Notes: a model not told the origin generated them from the letters alone. Numbered from the stretch's first letter, positions 1 through 6,505 are shown. The stretch is DNA of 9,321 nucleotides from Oligoflexales bacterium (GCA_015232735.1 JADFZC010000080.1:1-9321), one strand, 5' to 3'. Translations and numbers: made by a program.

Positions 1-2
1 TA

Positions 3-929
3 ATGAAGATAAAAAGATTATGCTATTTTAAAGCACGGCGGACGGGAGAGGAGACCAAAAATGGGAAGCCCAAATACAGTTACTTGGCTTACATCCGTCC
101 CATGTTAAAGGATCTGACAAAAAAGTATGGCGAAACCAGGATTCATTATTACTCTGTCTTCGTCAATAATAGTAATCCAGAACAAATAATACTAAAATTT
201 TACGAAACTGAAAAAGCCGGATGTTATAAAACTCCACTGAAGCCCGATTCCGCTAAGTCCTATTTCACTATAGGTGTGGGAAGATGGATTACCAAAAGGC
301 TACAGGATGAGTTGCTTATATTGTTACCTGATAATAAAGAAATCGAATTTTTATATGAAATCAACGATAATCCCTCTGCCGTTGAAGTAGCCATCTGTCT
401 GGATGGTTCCTATCCTCCAAAAGAAATATTCGAATCCATGAATGAATTTGAAGAAATCACCAGCAAAGGCAAAAAATCAACCCAATTTAAAAAAATTCCA
501 AAAGTAAAAAAATGCCCTGACAAAGCAGCTTTTTCGTTACGTGATTGTGAGAGACCTAAAAAACATCCTAATCAGGTTATTGTGGCTTTTAATGTACACT
601 TCTCCGACAATTTTAGTAATAAGGTGGACGAAAAAGTGCGTGATTATACTTTACATGTGGAATATGAAAAAAGTTCAAACAGACTGAAATTTAATTTTGT
701 GGAGTTTGAAAAAATTCGAAAAAGTATTGCGGTTTGCAAAGAATACTATCCACTTTCAGTAGAAGGTTCCCGAAAAAGAACGATTTATTCAAGAGTCTCA
801 AGGGAAATTTTTAAAGATTTGGATAATTTTAATGAATTGGTAAAAGATAAAAATTTGCGTTCCATTCCCATCAACAAATCTCCTGAGGATGAATTTCTCT
901 GGTATGCGGATCTCAATGGACTTTTTTGA
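3..929 (+). CDS. Unrecognised 308-residue protein, possibly 5'-truncated by the window edge
   Basis: I do not recognise this protein and assign no function. It is basic and appears soluble, with no signal peptide or membrane segment. A lysine-rich linker at about residues 152-174 separates two halves of mixed alpha/beta character: the first is rich in aromatic residues (GVGRWITKRL near 91-100), the second runs from about 175 to 308. Cysteines are scattered (7, 74, 132, 171, 182, 245) with no clear metal-binding spacing. The ATG at 3 overlaps a TAA at 1-3 (TAATG), so an upstream gene could end there in a translationally coupled arrangement, but this cannot be tested because no upstream sequence or ribosome-binding site is visible. 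A start further upstream is also possible. Codon use and AT-richness resemble the following dnaB and AAA+ genes, and the gene lies in the same direction. The long uninterrupted frame supports a real gene; its role is unknown. Confidence 0.8.
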   Translation: MKIKRLCYFKARRTGEETKNGKPKYSYLAYIRPMLKDLTKKYGETRIHYYSVFVNNSNPEQIILKFYETEKAGCYKTPLKPDSAKSYFTIGVGRWITKRLQDELLILLPDNKEIEFLYEINDNPSAVEVAICLDGSYPPKEIFESMNEFEEITSKGKKSTQFKKIPKVKKCPDKAAFSLRDCERPKKHPNQVIVAFNVHFSDNFSNKVDEKVRDYTLHVEYEKSSNRLKFNFVEFEKIRKSIAVCKEYYPLSVEGSRKRTIYSRVSREIFKDLDNFNELVKDKNLRSIPINKSPEDEFLWYADLNGLF

Positions 930-963
930 AGGAAAACTTCATATTGATCTTCCCTCAAAATAT

Positions 964-978
964 GGACAATTTTTGTCC
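964..978. promoter_or_regulatory. Palindrome GGACAA-TTT-TTGTCC, candidate operator
   Basis: This is a 15-bp inverted repeat with perfect 6-bp arms and a 3-nt centre. The inner 13 bases are identical to the core of the palindrome at 8879-8893 upstream of the HTH regulator, and the site shares GACAA-N3-TTGTC with 8788-8800. A matching half-site (TGGACAAT) recurs at 1015-1022, 52 bp from the copy at 963-970, about five helical turns. The site lies about 400 bp upstream of the dnaB start and just after the previous gene. Shared operator function is inferred. A small RNA hairpin is the alternative. Confidence 0.5.
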
Positions 979-1130
979 CATCTTTGCCTGTACTTCTTCC
1001 ATGACGGGAGGAGGTGGACAATCTGGGAATATAAGTGACTTCGAAAATGCATCAATGATGGATACAGCTATTTGAGGTGATGATTCAAGAGGATTAATCT
1101 TTAAAAAAACACAAAATGGGGAAGGAAATA

Positions 1131-1241
1131 ATGATAAATTGGCATATTTGCGCCAAATGTTCTGCAAAAATTGCGGATGAAACTGGATATCAACAATATT
1201 TTGTGGAAAAGCTGTTAATCGCAAGATCCAATCTGCTGTAA
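1131..1241 (+). CDS. Short ORF, 36 residues, with CxxC; doubtful
   Basis: The ATG at 1131 is preceded by AAGGA at a spacing of about 5 nt and opens a 36-residue frame with a CAKC pair at residues 7-10 and a protein-like tail (DETGYQQYFVEKLL). It overlaps the broken frame of the preceding relic in another phase. It may be a tiny zinc-binding peptide, the continuation of a frameshifted gene, or chance. I recognise no family. Confidence 0.2.
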   Translation: MINWHICAKCSAKIADETGYQQYFVEKLLIARSNLL

Positions 1242-1278
1242 AAACAAATCAAGTACCGTTTTGCCAAATTATTTGCCA

Positions 1279-1306
1279 TTGACTGCGTCACGGAAACAGA
1301 GTTAAT
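1279..1306 (+). promoter_or_regulatory. Weak sigma70-like promoter candidate for dnaB
   Basis: TTGACT (1279-1284) lies 16 nt before GTTAAT (1301-1306), matching the -35 and -10 consensus at 5/6 and 4/6 positions. It sits about 70 bp upstream of the dnaB start. Only a motif match supports it; in AT-rich DNA such pairs arise by chance. Confidence 0.2.
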
Positions 1307-1322
1307 CCATTAGTCGAAGCAG

Positions 1323-1348
1323 AATAAAAAATAAAAAATAAAAAAAAA
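1323..1348 (+). repeat. A-rich tract with iterated ATAAAAA units
   Basis: A 26-bp run of A with isolated T residues at near-regular spacing lies directly before the dnaB translation signals. It could be a bent or easily melted segment, a translation-enhancing A-rich leader, or simply slippage-prone sequence. No DnaA boxes were seen beside it, so I do not call it an origin. Confidence 0.35.
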
Positions 1349-1364
1349 GGTGGTCAACCAATCC

Positions 1365-1370
1365 AGAGGA
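1365..1370 (+). promoter_or_regulatory. Ribosome-binding site deciding the dnaB start
   Basis: AGAGGA lies 6 nt before the ATG at 1377. The longer frame could begin at GTG 1350, but that codon is preceded only by poly-A. The Shine-Dalgarno site therefore favours ATG 1377. Confidence 0.7.
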
Positions 1371-1376
1371 TTTGTC

Positions 1377-2708
1377 ATGACAGAAAAGTCGATGGCAGGG
1401 GTGCCTTATTCCCCGGATATTGAAAAAGCGGTACTTGGCTTTATCATAAATAGTCAGAATACAGACGATCTTCTCTCAAAATTAAGTTCCGACCATTTTT
1501 ATCTGGAGAGTAACAGGGTTGTTTTTGAGATGGCAAGAAGCCTGCAGTTTCAAAACCTGCCAATAGATATCATCACAATGTGCGATAAATTGTTGGATTG
1601 TGATATTTCTCATCAAAAGTCGTGCAGAGATACCATCCTTGAAATCACCGAGATGGCGCCGGTCTCTTTGAACATCGATAGTTATGTGAATATCCTCAGA
1701 GAAAAGTTATTTTTGAGAAAGCTTATAAAAATCTGTCAGAACGCCATTTTCAGGGCAGGCGGGGAGGATTTTGCTCTCCCGGATTTCATTGATGGGCTTG
1801 AGAGGGAATTTTTTGAGATATTAAGTTTTAAGGACGAAGATGGTCCCAGAACCATGGTTCCTGTCATCCACTCAACCATAGAGAAAATGGAAAAGCTGCT
1901 GCAATCGGATGGTATGACAGGAGTACCCTCGGGATTTAAGGAACTGGACGCAATTACAGGCGGGTTTCAGCCGCAGGATCTGATAATCCTGGCCGCAAGA
2001 GCCGGAGTCGGCAAGACGGCCATGCTGCTTAACTTTCTTCTAAATGCGGCCCTATGCGGCAAAAGTGTTTTGATTTTCAGTATCGAGATGTCTAAAGAGC
2101 AGATTGCCCAAAGGCTTTTATCAAAAGTTGGAAAAATAAATTCCCAAAATCTGAGAAAAGGTCACATGAGCGATGATGAGCTTGACAGGCTTATGGGGGC
2201 AGCAAGAACGCTCAGTGCACTCGATGGGAAATTTTCAATTGACGACGGCGCCTGCCTGACACTCATGCAGCTCAGATCACGCTGCCGAAAACACAGGAAA
2301 AAGTATGGACTGGACATTGTTGCCGTGGACTATCTTCAGCTTATGAGACCGCAGATGGATAAAAAATACGATTCCGAAGTACATGTCATATCCGAAATTT
2401 CAAAGGGATTGAAAGGCCTTGCTAAAGAGCTGAACATACCTGTCATCGCCCTGGCACAGCTGAACAGGGAGCTTGAGCGCCGGGTGGGGGACAAGAGGCC
2501 CAAGGTTGCCGACTTGAAAGGCTCGGGTTCCATCGAACAGGATGCGGACCTGGTACTTCTGCTTCACAGAGAGGAAGTGGTGAATCCTGGTACGGATCAA
2601 AAAGGAATCGCGGAGCTTATCATCGGGAAAAACAGATTTGGCCCTACAGCGACAGTCAAGCTGGCCTATCATGCTGAAACCGTCTCTTTTCTTAATCTTA
2701 TCTCGTAA
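1377..2708 (+). CDS. dnaB: DnaB-family replicative DNA helicase
   Basis: This is a replicative 5'-3' helicase that forms a hexamer on the lagging-strand template and unwinds DNA using ATP. From ATG 1377 it is 443 residues, slightly shorter than E. coli DnaB (471). Residues about 10-110 match the helical N-terminal domain (DIEKAVLGFII). A linker to about 180 leads to the RecA-like domain, beginning GVPSGFKELDAITGG. Visible motifs are Walker A ARAGVGKT (207-214), Walker B IVAVDYLQL (about 314-322), ALAQLNRELERR (358-369), DLKGSGSIEQDAD (379-391) and the arginine-finger segment GKNRFGPT (417-424). Walker A differs slightly from the common ARPSMGKT form, but the Lys and Thr are intact, so it should be active. 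The gene is followed 136 bp downstream by a DnaA-like AAA+ gene, suggesting a replication-initiation module. It may be a phage or plasmid copy rather than the housekeeping gene, because the surroundings are accessory in character. Confidence 0.95.
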   Translation: MTEKSMAGVPYSPDIEKAVLGFIINSQNTDDLLSKLSSDHFYLESNRVVFEMARSLQFQNLPIDIITMCDKLLDCDISHQKSCRDTILEITEMAPVSLNIDSYVNILREKLFLRKLIKICQNAIFRAGGEDFALPDFIDGLEREFFEILSFKDEDGPRTMVPVIHSTIEKMEKLLQSDGMTGVPSGFKELDAITGGFQPQDLIILAARAGVGKTAMLLNFLLNAALCGKSVLIFSIEMSKEQIAQRLLSKVGKINSQNLRKGHMSDDELDRLMGAARTLSALDGKFSIDDGACLTLMQLRSRCRKHRKKYGLDIVAVDYLQLMRPQMDKKYDSEVHVISEISKGLKGLAKELNIPVIALAQLNRELERRVGDKRPKVADLKGSGSIEQDADLVLLLHREEVVNPGTDQKGIAELIIGKNRFGPTATVKLAYHAETVSFLNLIS

Positions 2709-2713
2709 ATTTG

Positions 2714-2742
2714 GGATCATGATCCAGGTGATATGAAATATC
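2714..2742. repeat. Two adjacent palindromes after dnaB
   Basis: GGATCATGATCC (2714-2725) is a perfect 12-bp palindrome that begins 6 bp after the dnaB stop codon. GATAT-GAA-ATATC (2730-2742) is an inverted repeat with 5-bp arms. There is no following T-run, so an intrinsic terminator is unlikely. They may be binding sites controlling the downstream DnaA-like gene, or chance. They do not match the GACAA-N3-TTGTC sites. Confidence 0.35.
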
Positions 2743-2831
2743 CTTTAATGTAAGGAGAATTATTTGAAAAGTCTTAGAAGTTCGACAACTCATTGAGTGA
2801 TTATTTAAATAAACATTTTTAAACAAAAAAT

Positions 2832-2836
2832 GGAGG
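2832..2836 (+). promoter_or_regulatory. Ribosome-binding site deciding the DnaA-like gene start
   Basis: GGAGG lies 8 nt before ATG 2845. The ATG at 2830 overlaps this site and has only A-rich sequence before it, so 2845 is preferred. This removes five residues from the longest frame. Confidence 0.7.
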
Positions 2837-2844
2837 CAGAGAAC

Positions 2845-3693
2845 ATGGACCTTGAATTCAGGCGGTGTTGTTACAGGTGCAAAAAGCACAAAGGGGATAT
2901 CGATTTTCCAGGTGAAAAATGTTTTGAATTTAACAATTTGCATTTTTCTGGAAAGCTCATACAAAATTACACGTTTGATAGATTTGTACCCATAGGTGGT
3001 AGTCGAGTCGCTTACCAGGATTCCCTTGATATTGCGGGAAATCCAGGCAGAGGCAATAACCCGCTCTTTATTTATGGCCAAAATGGTAATGGAGAGACAC
3101 ACCTACTGCATGCGATTGGGCACTATGTGACCGAGAATGATCTGGGATCGAAAGTGATAGTGATAACAGCGGAAAGATTTGTGAATGATCTGATCTATTC
3201 CCTGCGTTTTAATAAAATGATCTGTTTCAGGAGGAAATTCAGATATTGTGATCTCCTGTTAATCGATGACATCCAGTTTCTTTCTCATAAAGAGCGGAGT
3301 CAGGAAGAGTTTCTCCATACAATCAAGTCTCTTTTAAGTGAAAACAGGCAGATTGTCGCTACTTCCGGAATGCCGCCTTCGGAAATACCTGGCCTTGACA
3401 AATCAATCGTCGATTTGTTTTTGGGAGGGCTTGTGACTGAGGTCGGCACTCCAAAAGACTCTGCTGAAAATTTACAGCTTATAAAAAACTTTTCCAAAAA
3501 TATGTCGCTTAACCTCCAGGATGAGGTAATGGAGTTGATTGCAAAAAGATCATTTGGGAGTATCAGGCGTCTTCAGGGGTTTTTGTCTCGTATTGTCTTA
3601 CTTGCCGATTATCTTAAGATTGAGATAACAGATGATGTACTGGATAAGATGATTGAGGGGCCTTATACCGGTTTGAGCGTGGAAGACAAATAA
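2845..3693 (+). CDS. DnaA domain III-like AAA+ protein with degenerate Walker A
   Basis: At 282 residues it matches the AAA+ core (domain III) of the initiator DnaA over about residues 40-260: YTFDRFVPIGGSRVAY, NPLFIYG, THLLHAIGH, Walker B DLLLIDDIQF (136-145) and the box with KERSQEEFLHT. It has no domain IV DNA-binding helix-turn-helix, so it resembles Hda or a helicase loader more than an initiator. Walker A reads GQNGNGET (78-85): the essential Lys is Glu84 (codon GAG 3094-3096, one base from AAG). The box VII segment aligning with RLKSRFGWGL of DnaA reads SIVDLFLGGL, so the arginine finger is also lost. The sensor II Arg (IRRLQG, Arg241) remains. Canonical ATP hydrolysis therefore seems impaired. 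The N-terminus has Cys9, Cys12, His15 and Cys26, a possible zinc site. Next to dnaB, a loader or regulator role is inferred. A sequencing error or recent mutation at the Lys codon is the alternative, though the loss of the arginines argues against it. Confidence 0.85.
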   Translation: MDLEFRRCCYRCKKHKGDIDFPGEKCFEFNNLHFSGKLIQNYTFDRFVPIGGSRVAYQDSLDIAGNPGRGNNPLFIYGQNGNGETHLLHAIGHYVTENDLGSKVIVITAERFVNDLIYSLRFNKMICFRRKFRYCDLLLIDDIQFLSHKERSQEEFLHTIKSLLSENRQIVATSGMPPSEIPGLDKSIVDLFLGGLVTEVGTPKDSAENLQLIKNFSKNMSLNLQDEVMELIAKRSFGSIRRLQGFLSRIVLLADYLKIEITDDVLDKMIEGPYTGLSVEDK

Positions 3694-3774
3694 GTCATTT
3701 TCTTTTGCGAAGTTTCAAGTCGGATATGATAGTGGAAAGGGGCTGAATGTCTAGGTTAATACCTTATATTCATA

Positions 3775-3798
3775 GAATAATATCTGATGGTATTATTC
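3775..3798. repeat. AT-rich hairpin with 8-bp perfect stem
   Basis: GAATAATA pairs with TATTATTC across an 8-nt loop (TCTGATGG). ATCTGA at 3782-3787 can alternatively pair with TCAGAT at 3801-3806, so two competing folds are possible. Low G+C makes it a weak terminator by itself. Confidence 0.4.
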
Positions 3799-3815
3799 CT
3801 TCAGATTCAAAATAT

Positions 3816-3838
3816 GGTTTTTATGGAAATAAAAAGCC
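3816..3838 (+). terminator. Candidate terminator hairpin in the convergent region
   Basis: TTTTTAT (3818-3824) pairs with ATAAAAA (3829-3835) around a GGAA tetraloop, extended by GG (3816-3817) with CC (3837-3838) past one bulged base. A T-run occurs about 12 bp beyond the stem rather than directly after it, so this is not a classic Rho-independent terminator. The position between convergent genes supports the call. Confidence 0.3.
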
Positions 3839-3873
3839 GGTTTCGTGTCTATTTTTTCTGCAGAAGTTCACTC

Positions 3874-3885
3874 ATGCAATTGCAT
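3874..3885. repeat. Perfect 12-bp palindrome ATGCAATTGCAT
   Basis: This self-complementary sequence lies 25 bp past the stop of the AIPR gene. Its half, ATGCAATT, recurs at 6350-6357 on the other side of that gene. The repeat is too short to call an attachment site; function unknown. Confidence 0.35.
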
Positions 3886-3910
3886 AAATAAGATAAAATG
3901 GATAGACTGT

Positions 3911-5725
3911 TTAAGCTACTTTTTTCTGAGTTGACTTGTTTGTGAACGGCTTTAGGCCCCTTGCGTAATAAACTTTGCATTCGCTCGCAATCTTATCAAA
4001 AATGTCACATACATCATCTGATGTTAATTCTTCTTTCTTATGTTTTTTGTAGATTTCTAGGCAGGCTATTTTTATCTTGGTCGCAGACGTTCTCATGAGC
4101 TTCATCATTTCTTCGATGATATCTGTGCTTGCTTTTTTCAAAAGAGAAGTTGAATATTTTTCATTGCATTTGTCATTGTGCTTCTGATAGTAACCGATCA
4201 TCAGTAGACGGTAGAAATGATTCCGATACCTAGGAGTATCGAGGAGATCTATCGTTTTTTGTGGGGTATTTTCATCTCTGAAATATTTCCTTACTGTAGT
4301 TTTAGCGGACTTAAGGAGATTAAAGCAACAGATCATGTCATTCGAGAATTGTAACAATTCGTCATGAAAAATTTTCTTATGATGTTCCTCCTTGGCAAAA
4401 ATTTCCGTTGGTTTTGCAGCTAATACCATTTCTCCTTTAATCAGTGCGATTGCCTGTCCCAAAGTAGGCATGTCTATGAATGTATTATTTGTATTTGCAT
4501 AGGCATCATGTTTTTCTTTTACTACCTTTTTATTCTTAAACGTAGTTTCAAATTTGCCCTTCTGACGTTGATAAAAAATCTTTTTTCTATCAAATTCAAT
4601 CTCAAGGTCATGATGAATTGGATAATTGCAGAAAAGTTGCCATGGCTCAATTGGATTTTGTCTATTATTATTATTTGTGACATCTCTAAGCTCCTTGTCT
4701 GTTGTGCCAACAATAAGCTTGACCAATACCTTTATTTTTTTGAAATTTGTCAATTCTTCTTCCTTGTTTTCTGCATATATCTTTTTATATACTCTTTCAG
4801 CACAAGTAATTGTTTGACAACCGTTAAGCACAAACGGTCTACGCAATTGTAAAAGATCATCTTTGATATCGATCAATTCTGCTGCCATGGTTATACCAAT
4901 ATGGTAAAAAGGGAAAATCTCCGGAAATTCTTTTCCCTCACATATCAGCTTTATAGTCCTTTCCATTGGAATTGCTACCCTCCCTCTTGTGCCTTTCAAG
5001 TCATATAATGAATGCCTCACGTTATGGTGAAAAAAATCATCACTCCTTTGCTGGTATAAGCGAACAAGGTCCAATAATGGCAAATAGGTAATCCGTAAGT
5101 ATGCATCCTCACGCAGCATAATTTCAGTATTTGGAATGGATTGGACGTTATATACTTTCCTTATATTAGGTACAGTTTGAACCAAACAAAATTCTTCAGC
5201 TCTTAAATTAAACTTAATCTTCCGCCCTTTAAATATTTCCCTTATTTTAACAGCCGCATTACTCTTATTTATTTCATCAATCAATTCCTCATGACTGTAT
5301 ATGGATAACAAATGAAATTCTATTTTTTCAATATATTGTGTCCTAGTCTTAAAAAATTCAACTAAATTGCGAATACTATGATTACTATGATGTGAATTTG
5401 ATCGATCTCCCAAAATTTCTTCTTTGATAAATTCAGCCCCTCTTACTAAATCATCAAACCCCATTTTGCATAGCTGCTTCTTTTGATCTGATGTTTTACT
5501 CTGATAAATGAAAAGTGTTTTGGGATCTTCAAGGTCATCGAAATACCATCCGTCTATCCCGTAATCGTTATTTCCATTTGAGGATTGGTCTAATGCTGAG
5601 TCTAGATCAAGTGAGTGTTTATTCATCAAGTGAATTGTTGCAATCACATTTTCCTCTTCGCGCTCTAAACGATATTGTTTTTTAGCTTTTTCGATTTCTT
5701 TTTTTACAAGCGATTTATCCAACAT
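3911..5725 (-). CDS. AIPR-family (abortive infection phage resistance) protein with PD-(D/E)XK-like motif
   Basis: The protein resembles the AIPR family, known from abortive-infection phage resistance; the biochemical activity of most members is not settled. From ATG 5725 it is 604 residues. Family-like signatures are FHHNVRHSL (about 232-240), FYHIGITM (273-280), PFVLNGCQT (297-305), and DVTNNNNRQNPIEPWQL further on. Near the N-terminus, DYGIDGWYFDD (54-64) followed by LFIYQSK (71-77) has the layout D-x(n)-QxK of Mrr-like PD-(D/E)XK nucleases, with candidate residues Asp58, Gln75 and Lys77. The frame could start at 5872, but that 49-residue extension is hydrophobic and lacks a good ribosome-binding site. 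AAAGGA precedes both ATG 5734 (spacing too short) and ATG 5725 (about 10 nt), and a TATACT-like -10 lies within the extension (5829-5834, minus strand). The gene is very AT-rich and stands alone on its strand, consistent with horizontal transfer. Confidence 0.8.
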   Translation of the reverse strand: MLDKSLVKKEIEKAKKQYRLEREEENVIATIHLMNKHSLDLDSALDQSSNGNNDYGIDGWYFDDLEDPKTLFIYQSKTSDQKKQLCKMGFDDLVRGAEFIKEEILGDRSNSHHSNHSIRNLVEFFKTRTQYIEKIEFHLLSIYSHEELIDEINKSNAAVKIREIFKGRKIKFNLRAEEFCLVQTVPNIRKVYNVQSIPNTEIMLREDAYLRITYLPLLDLVRLYQQRSDDFFHHNVRHSLYDLKGTRGRVAIPMERTIKLICEGKEFPEIFPFYHIGITMAAELIDIKDDLLQLRRPFVLNGCQTITCAERVYKKIYAENKEEELTNFKKIKVLVKLIVGTTDKELRDVTNNNNRQNPIEPWQLFCNYPIHHDLEIEFDRKKIFYQRQKGKFETTFKNKKVVKEKHDAYANTNNTFIDMPTLGQAIALIKGEMVLAAKPTEIFAKEEHHKKIFHDELLQFSNDMICCFNLLKSAKTTVRKYFRDENTPQKTIDLLDTPRYRNHFYRLLMIGYYQKHNDKCNEKYSTSLLKKASTDIIEEMMKLMRTSATKIKIACLEIYKKHKKEELTSDDVCDIFDKIASECKVYYARGLKPFTNKSTQKKVA

Positions 5726-5965
5726 ATTTGGCATTTCCTTTTCAAGTTGATATTGGTAATCAATGCCTATGTAAAGGGAGGCATTTACACCCTGATGATG
5801 AATTATCGGTATTTTTAGGAAAAATTTAGTATAGTTTATATCATGAAAAACAATTAAGCTAAAACATCCCATTTTTATAAAAGGATACCCTGCTTAATAT
5901 TTTAACACCGTTTATTTAGTCATCCATCGACAGAATTATAGTCAAGAGGGGATGGGAACTAAATA

Positions 5966-6040
5966 ATGATCTTCATATCCTTTTTTGAAGAATTTGATGA
6001 TTACATATATCCAATATGCGAATCTCGTTTAGAATGTTAA
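5966..6040 (+). CDS. 24-residue ORF, likely gene scrap
   Basis: The ATG at 5966 opens a short acidic peptide containing FFEEFDDYIYPICESRLEC. Only a poorly placed purine run (GAGGGGATGGG, 5946-5956) precedes it. The composition looks like a real protein N-terminus that is cut off, so a truncated gene is as likely as a functional peptide or chance. Confidence 0.15.
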   Translation: MIFISFFEEFDDYIYPICESRLEC

Positions 6041-6309
6041 GGTTATATGTTCAACATCTTAAGAGTTAATTAGCAGAATAGAGAGCCTTAATAATTTATC
6101 ACAAATATATGTAGCATGAAACTCTTTCAAAAAAAAATCATTATATCCTTAATGTTATGTATGATTGAGAAGATATCCAAGAAAATTTGATACCTTATCA
6201 CCTGAGTATTCATGCCCGTAATCTCGAAAATTTTGATCTTCTCAGAGTTTGGTAAAGGCGGCTCCAGACACCTTCATAATAGATCAAATAGAAATAATTT
6301 TTCGTTATC

Positions 6310-6322
6310 AGACATTTTGTCT
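6310..6322. repeat. Inverted repeat AGACA-TTT-TGTCT
   Basis: Perfect 5-bp arms around TTT. It resembles the GACAA-N3-TTGTC sites in layout but not in the inner base pair, so I treat it as a possible weak relative only. Confidence 0.25.
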
Positions 6323-6326
6323 CCTG

Positions 6327-6357
6327 AATTGCAAATTTCAAATTGATTAATGCAATT
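6327..6357. repeat. Inverted repeat AATTGCA / TGCAATT
   Basis: Perfect 7-bp arms (6327-6333 and 6351-6357) with a 17-bp AT-rich spacer. The second arm is part of ATGCAATT, which also occurs at 3874-3881. Function unknown. Confidence 0.25.
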
Positions 6358-6489
6358 TAATTTTTGGTGATCCCCTTTTTCGTTTCAACTAAAATGTTTT
6401 CGAAATATGTCCAATTAGAATAGAGCGAATTCTATCTATTATCAGAGAACTCCTCCTTCAGACCTACACTATTGAGCCCCCAGCATTCC

Positions 6490-6505
6490 TTCAATCTCAA
6501 TTGAA
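6490..6505 (-). terminator. Weak hairpin downstream of the AAA+ gene
   Basis: TTCAAT and ATTGAA form a 6-bp stem around a 4-nt loop about 32 bp past the AAA+ stop, with an outer CCAG/CTGG pairing across an uneven internal loop. No T-run follows on the minus strand, so it may not terminate without Rho. Confidence 0.2.

Larger units (their letters stand above)
902..1327 (+). pseudogene. Possible gene relic: long frame broken only by TGA codons
   Basis: Reading + strand codons in phase with the ATG at 962, about 141 codons run from 902 to a TAA at 1325-1327. The only interruptions are three TGA codons (beginning near 1073, 1169 and 1280); there is no TAA or TAG in between despite the AT-rich sequence. 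Parts look protein-like, for example NNDKLAYLRQMFCKNC. On the opposite strand, in the mirrored phase, 958-1248 is open for about 97 codons but starts only with TTG and has no ribosome-binding site. Either strand could be the remnant of a decayed gene or insertion sequence. Family unknown. TGA as a sense codon is unlikely because neighbouring genes end with TGA and use TGG for tryptophan. Low confidence. Confidence 0.25.
930..1376. other. 447-bp gap upstream of dnaB without a clear gene
   Basis: No convincing intact gene is present. From left to right the gap holds a palindrome at 964-978, a decayed-looking reading frame that starts inside the preceding gene and runs to about 1327, a short ORF at 1131-1241, a weak promoter-like pair at 1279-1306, an A-rich tract at 1323-1348, and the dnaB ribosome-binding site at 1365-1370. 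The gap is long for such a compact region, so it probably carries the dnaB promoter and perhaps the scar of a lost gene. Confidence 0.6.
3694..3910. other. 217-bp convergent intergenic region with AT-rich hairpins
   Basis: The DnaA-like gene (+) and the AIPR gene (-) converge here. No gene was seen. Three inverted repeats are present (3775-3798, 3816-3838, 3874-3885), and a T-run (TATTTTTT) near 3850 follows the second on the + strand. A two-way transcription stop would suit this arrangement. Confidence 0.5.

Noticed and set aside
955..1224. 89-residue minus-strand frame as a real gene
   Set aside because: It starts only with TTG and has no ribosome-binding site. It is kept only as part of the relic observation.
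1073..1282. In-frame TGA codons as selenocysteine
   Set aside because: Three TGA codons in one short frame without a good start or obvious SECIS element, in positions without a typical redox motif, fit decay better.
1350..1376. GTG start of the dnaB frame at 1350
   Set aside because: Only poly-A precedes it, whereas AGAGGA is correctly spaced before ATG 1377.
1100..1376. A-rich gap upstream of dnaB as a replication origin
   Set aside because: I found no DnaA boxes or iterons; an A-rich tract alone is not enough.
2698..3102. 134-residue open frame on the minus strand
   Set aside because: It is antisense to the start of the DnaA-like gene and shows no family features.
4508..4852. 114-residue hydrophobic + strand frame suggesting a small membrane protein
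   Set aside because: It is antisense to the AIPR core; the hydrophobic character comes from complementing Lys/Asn-rich codons.
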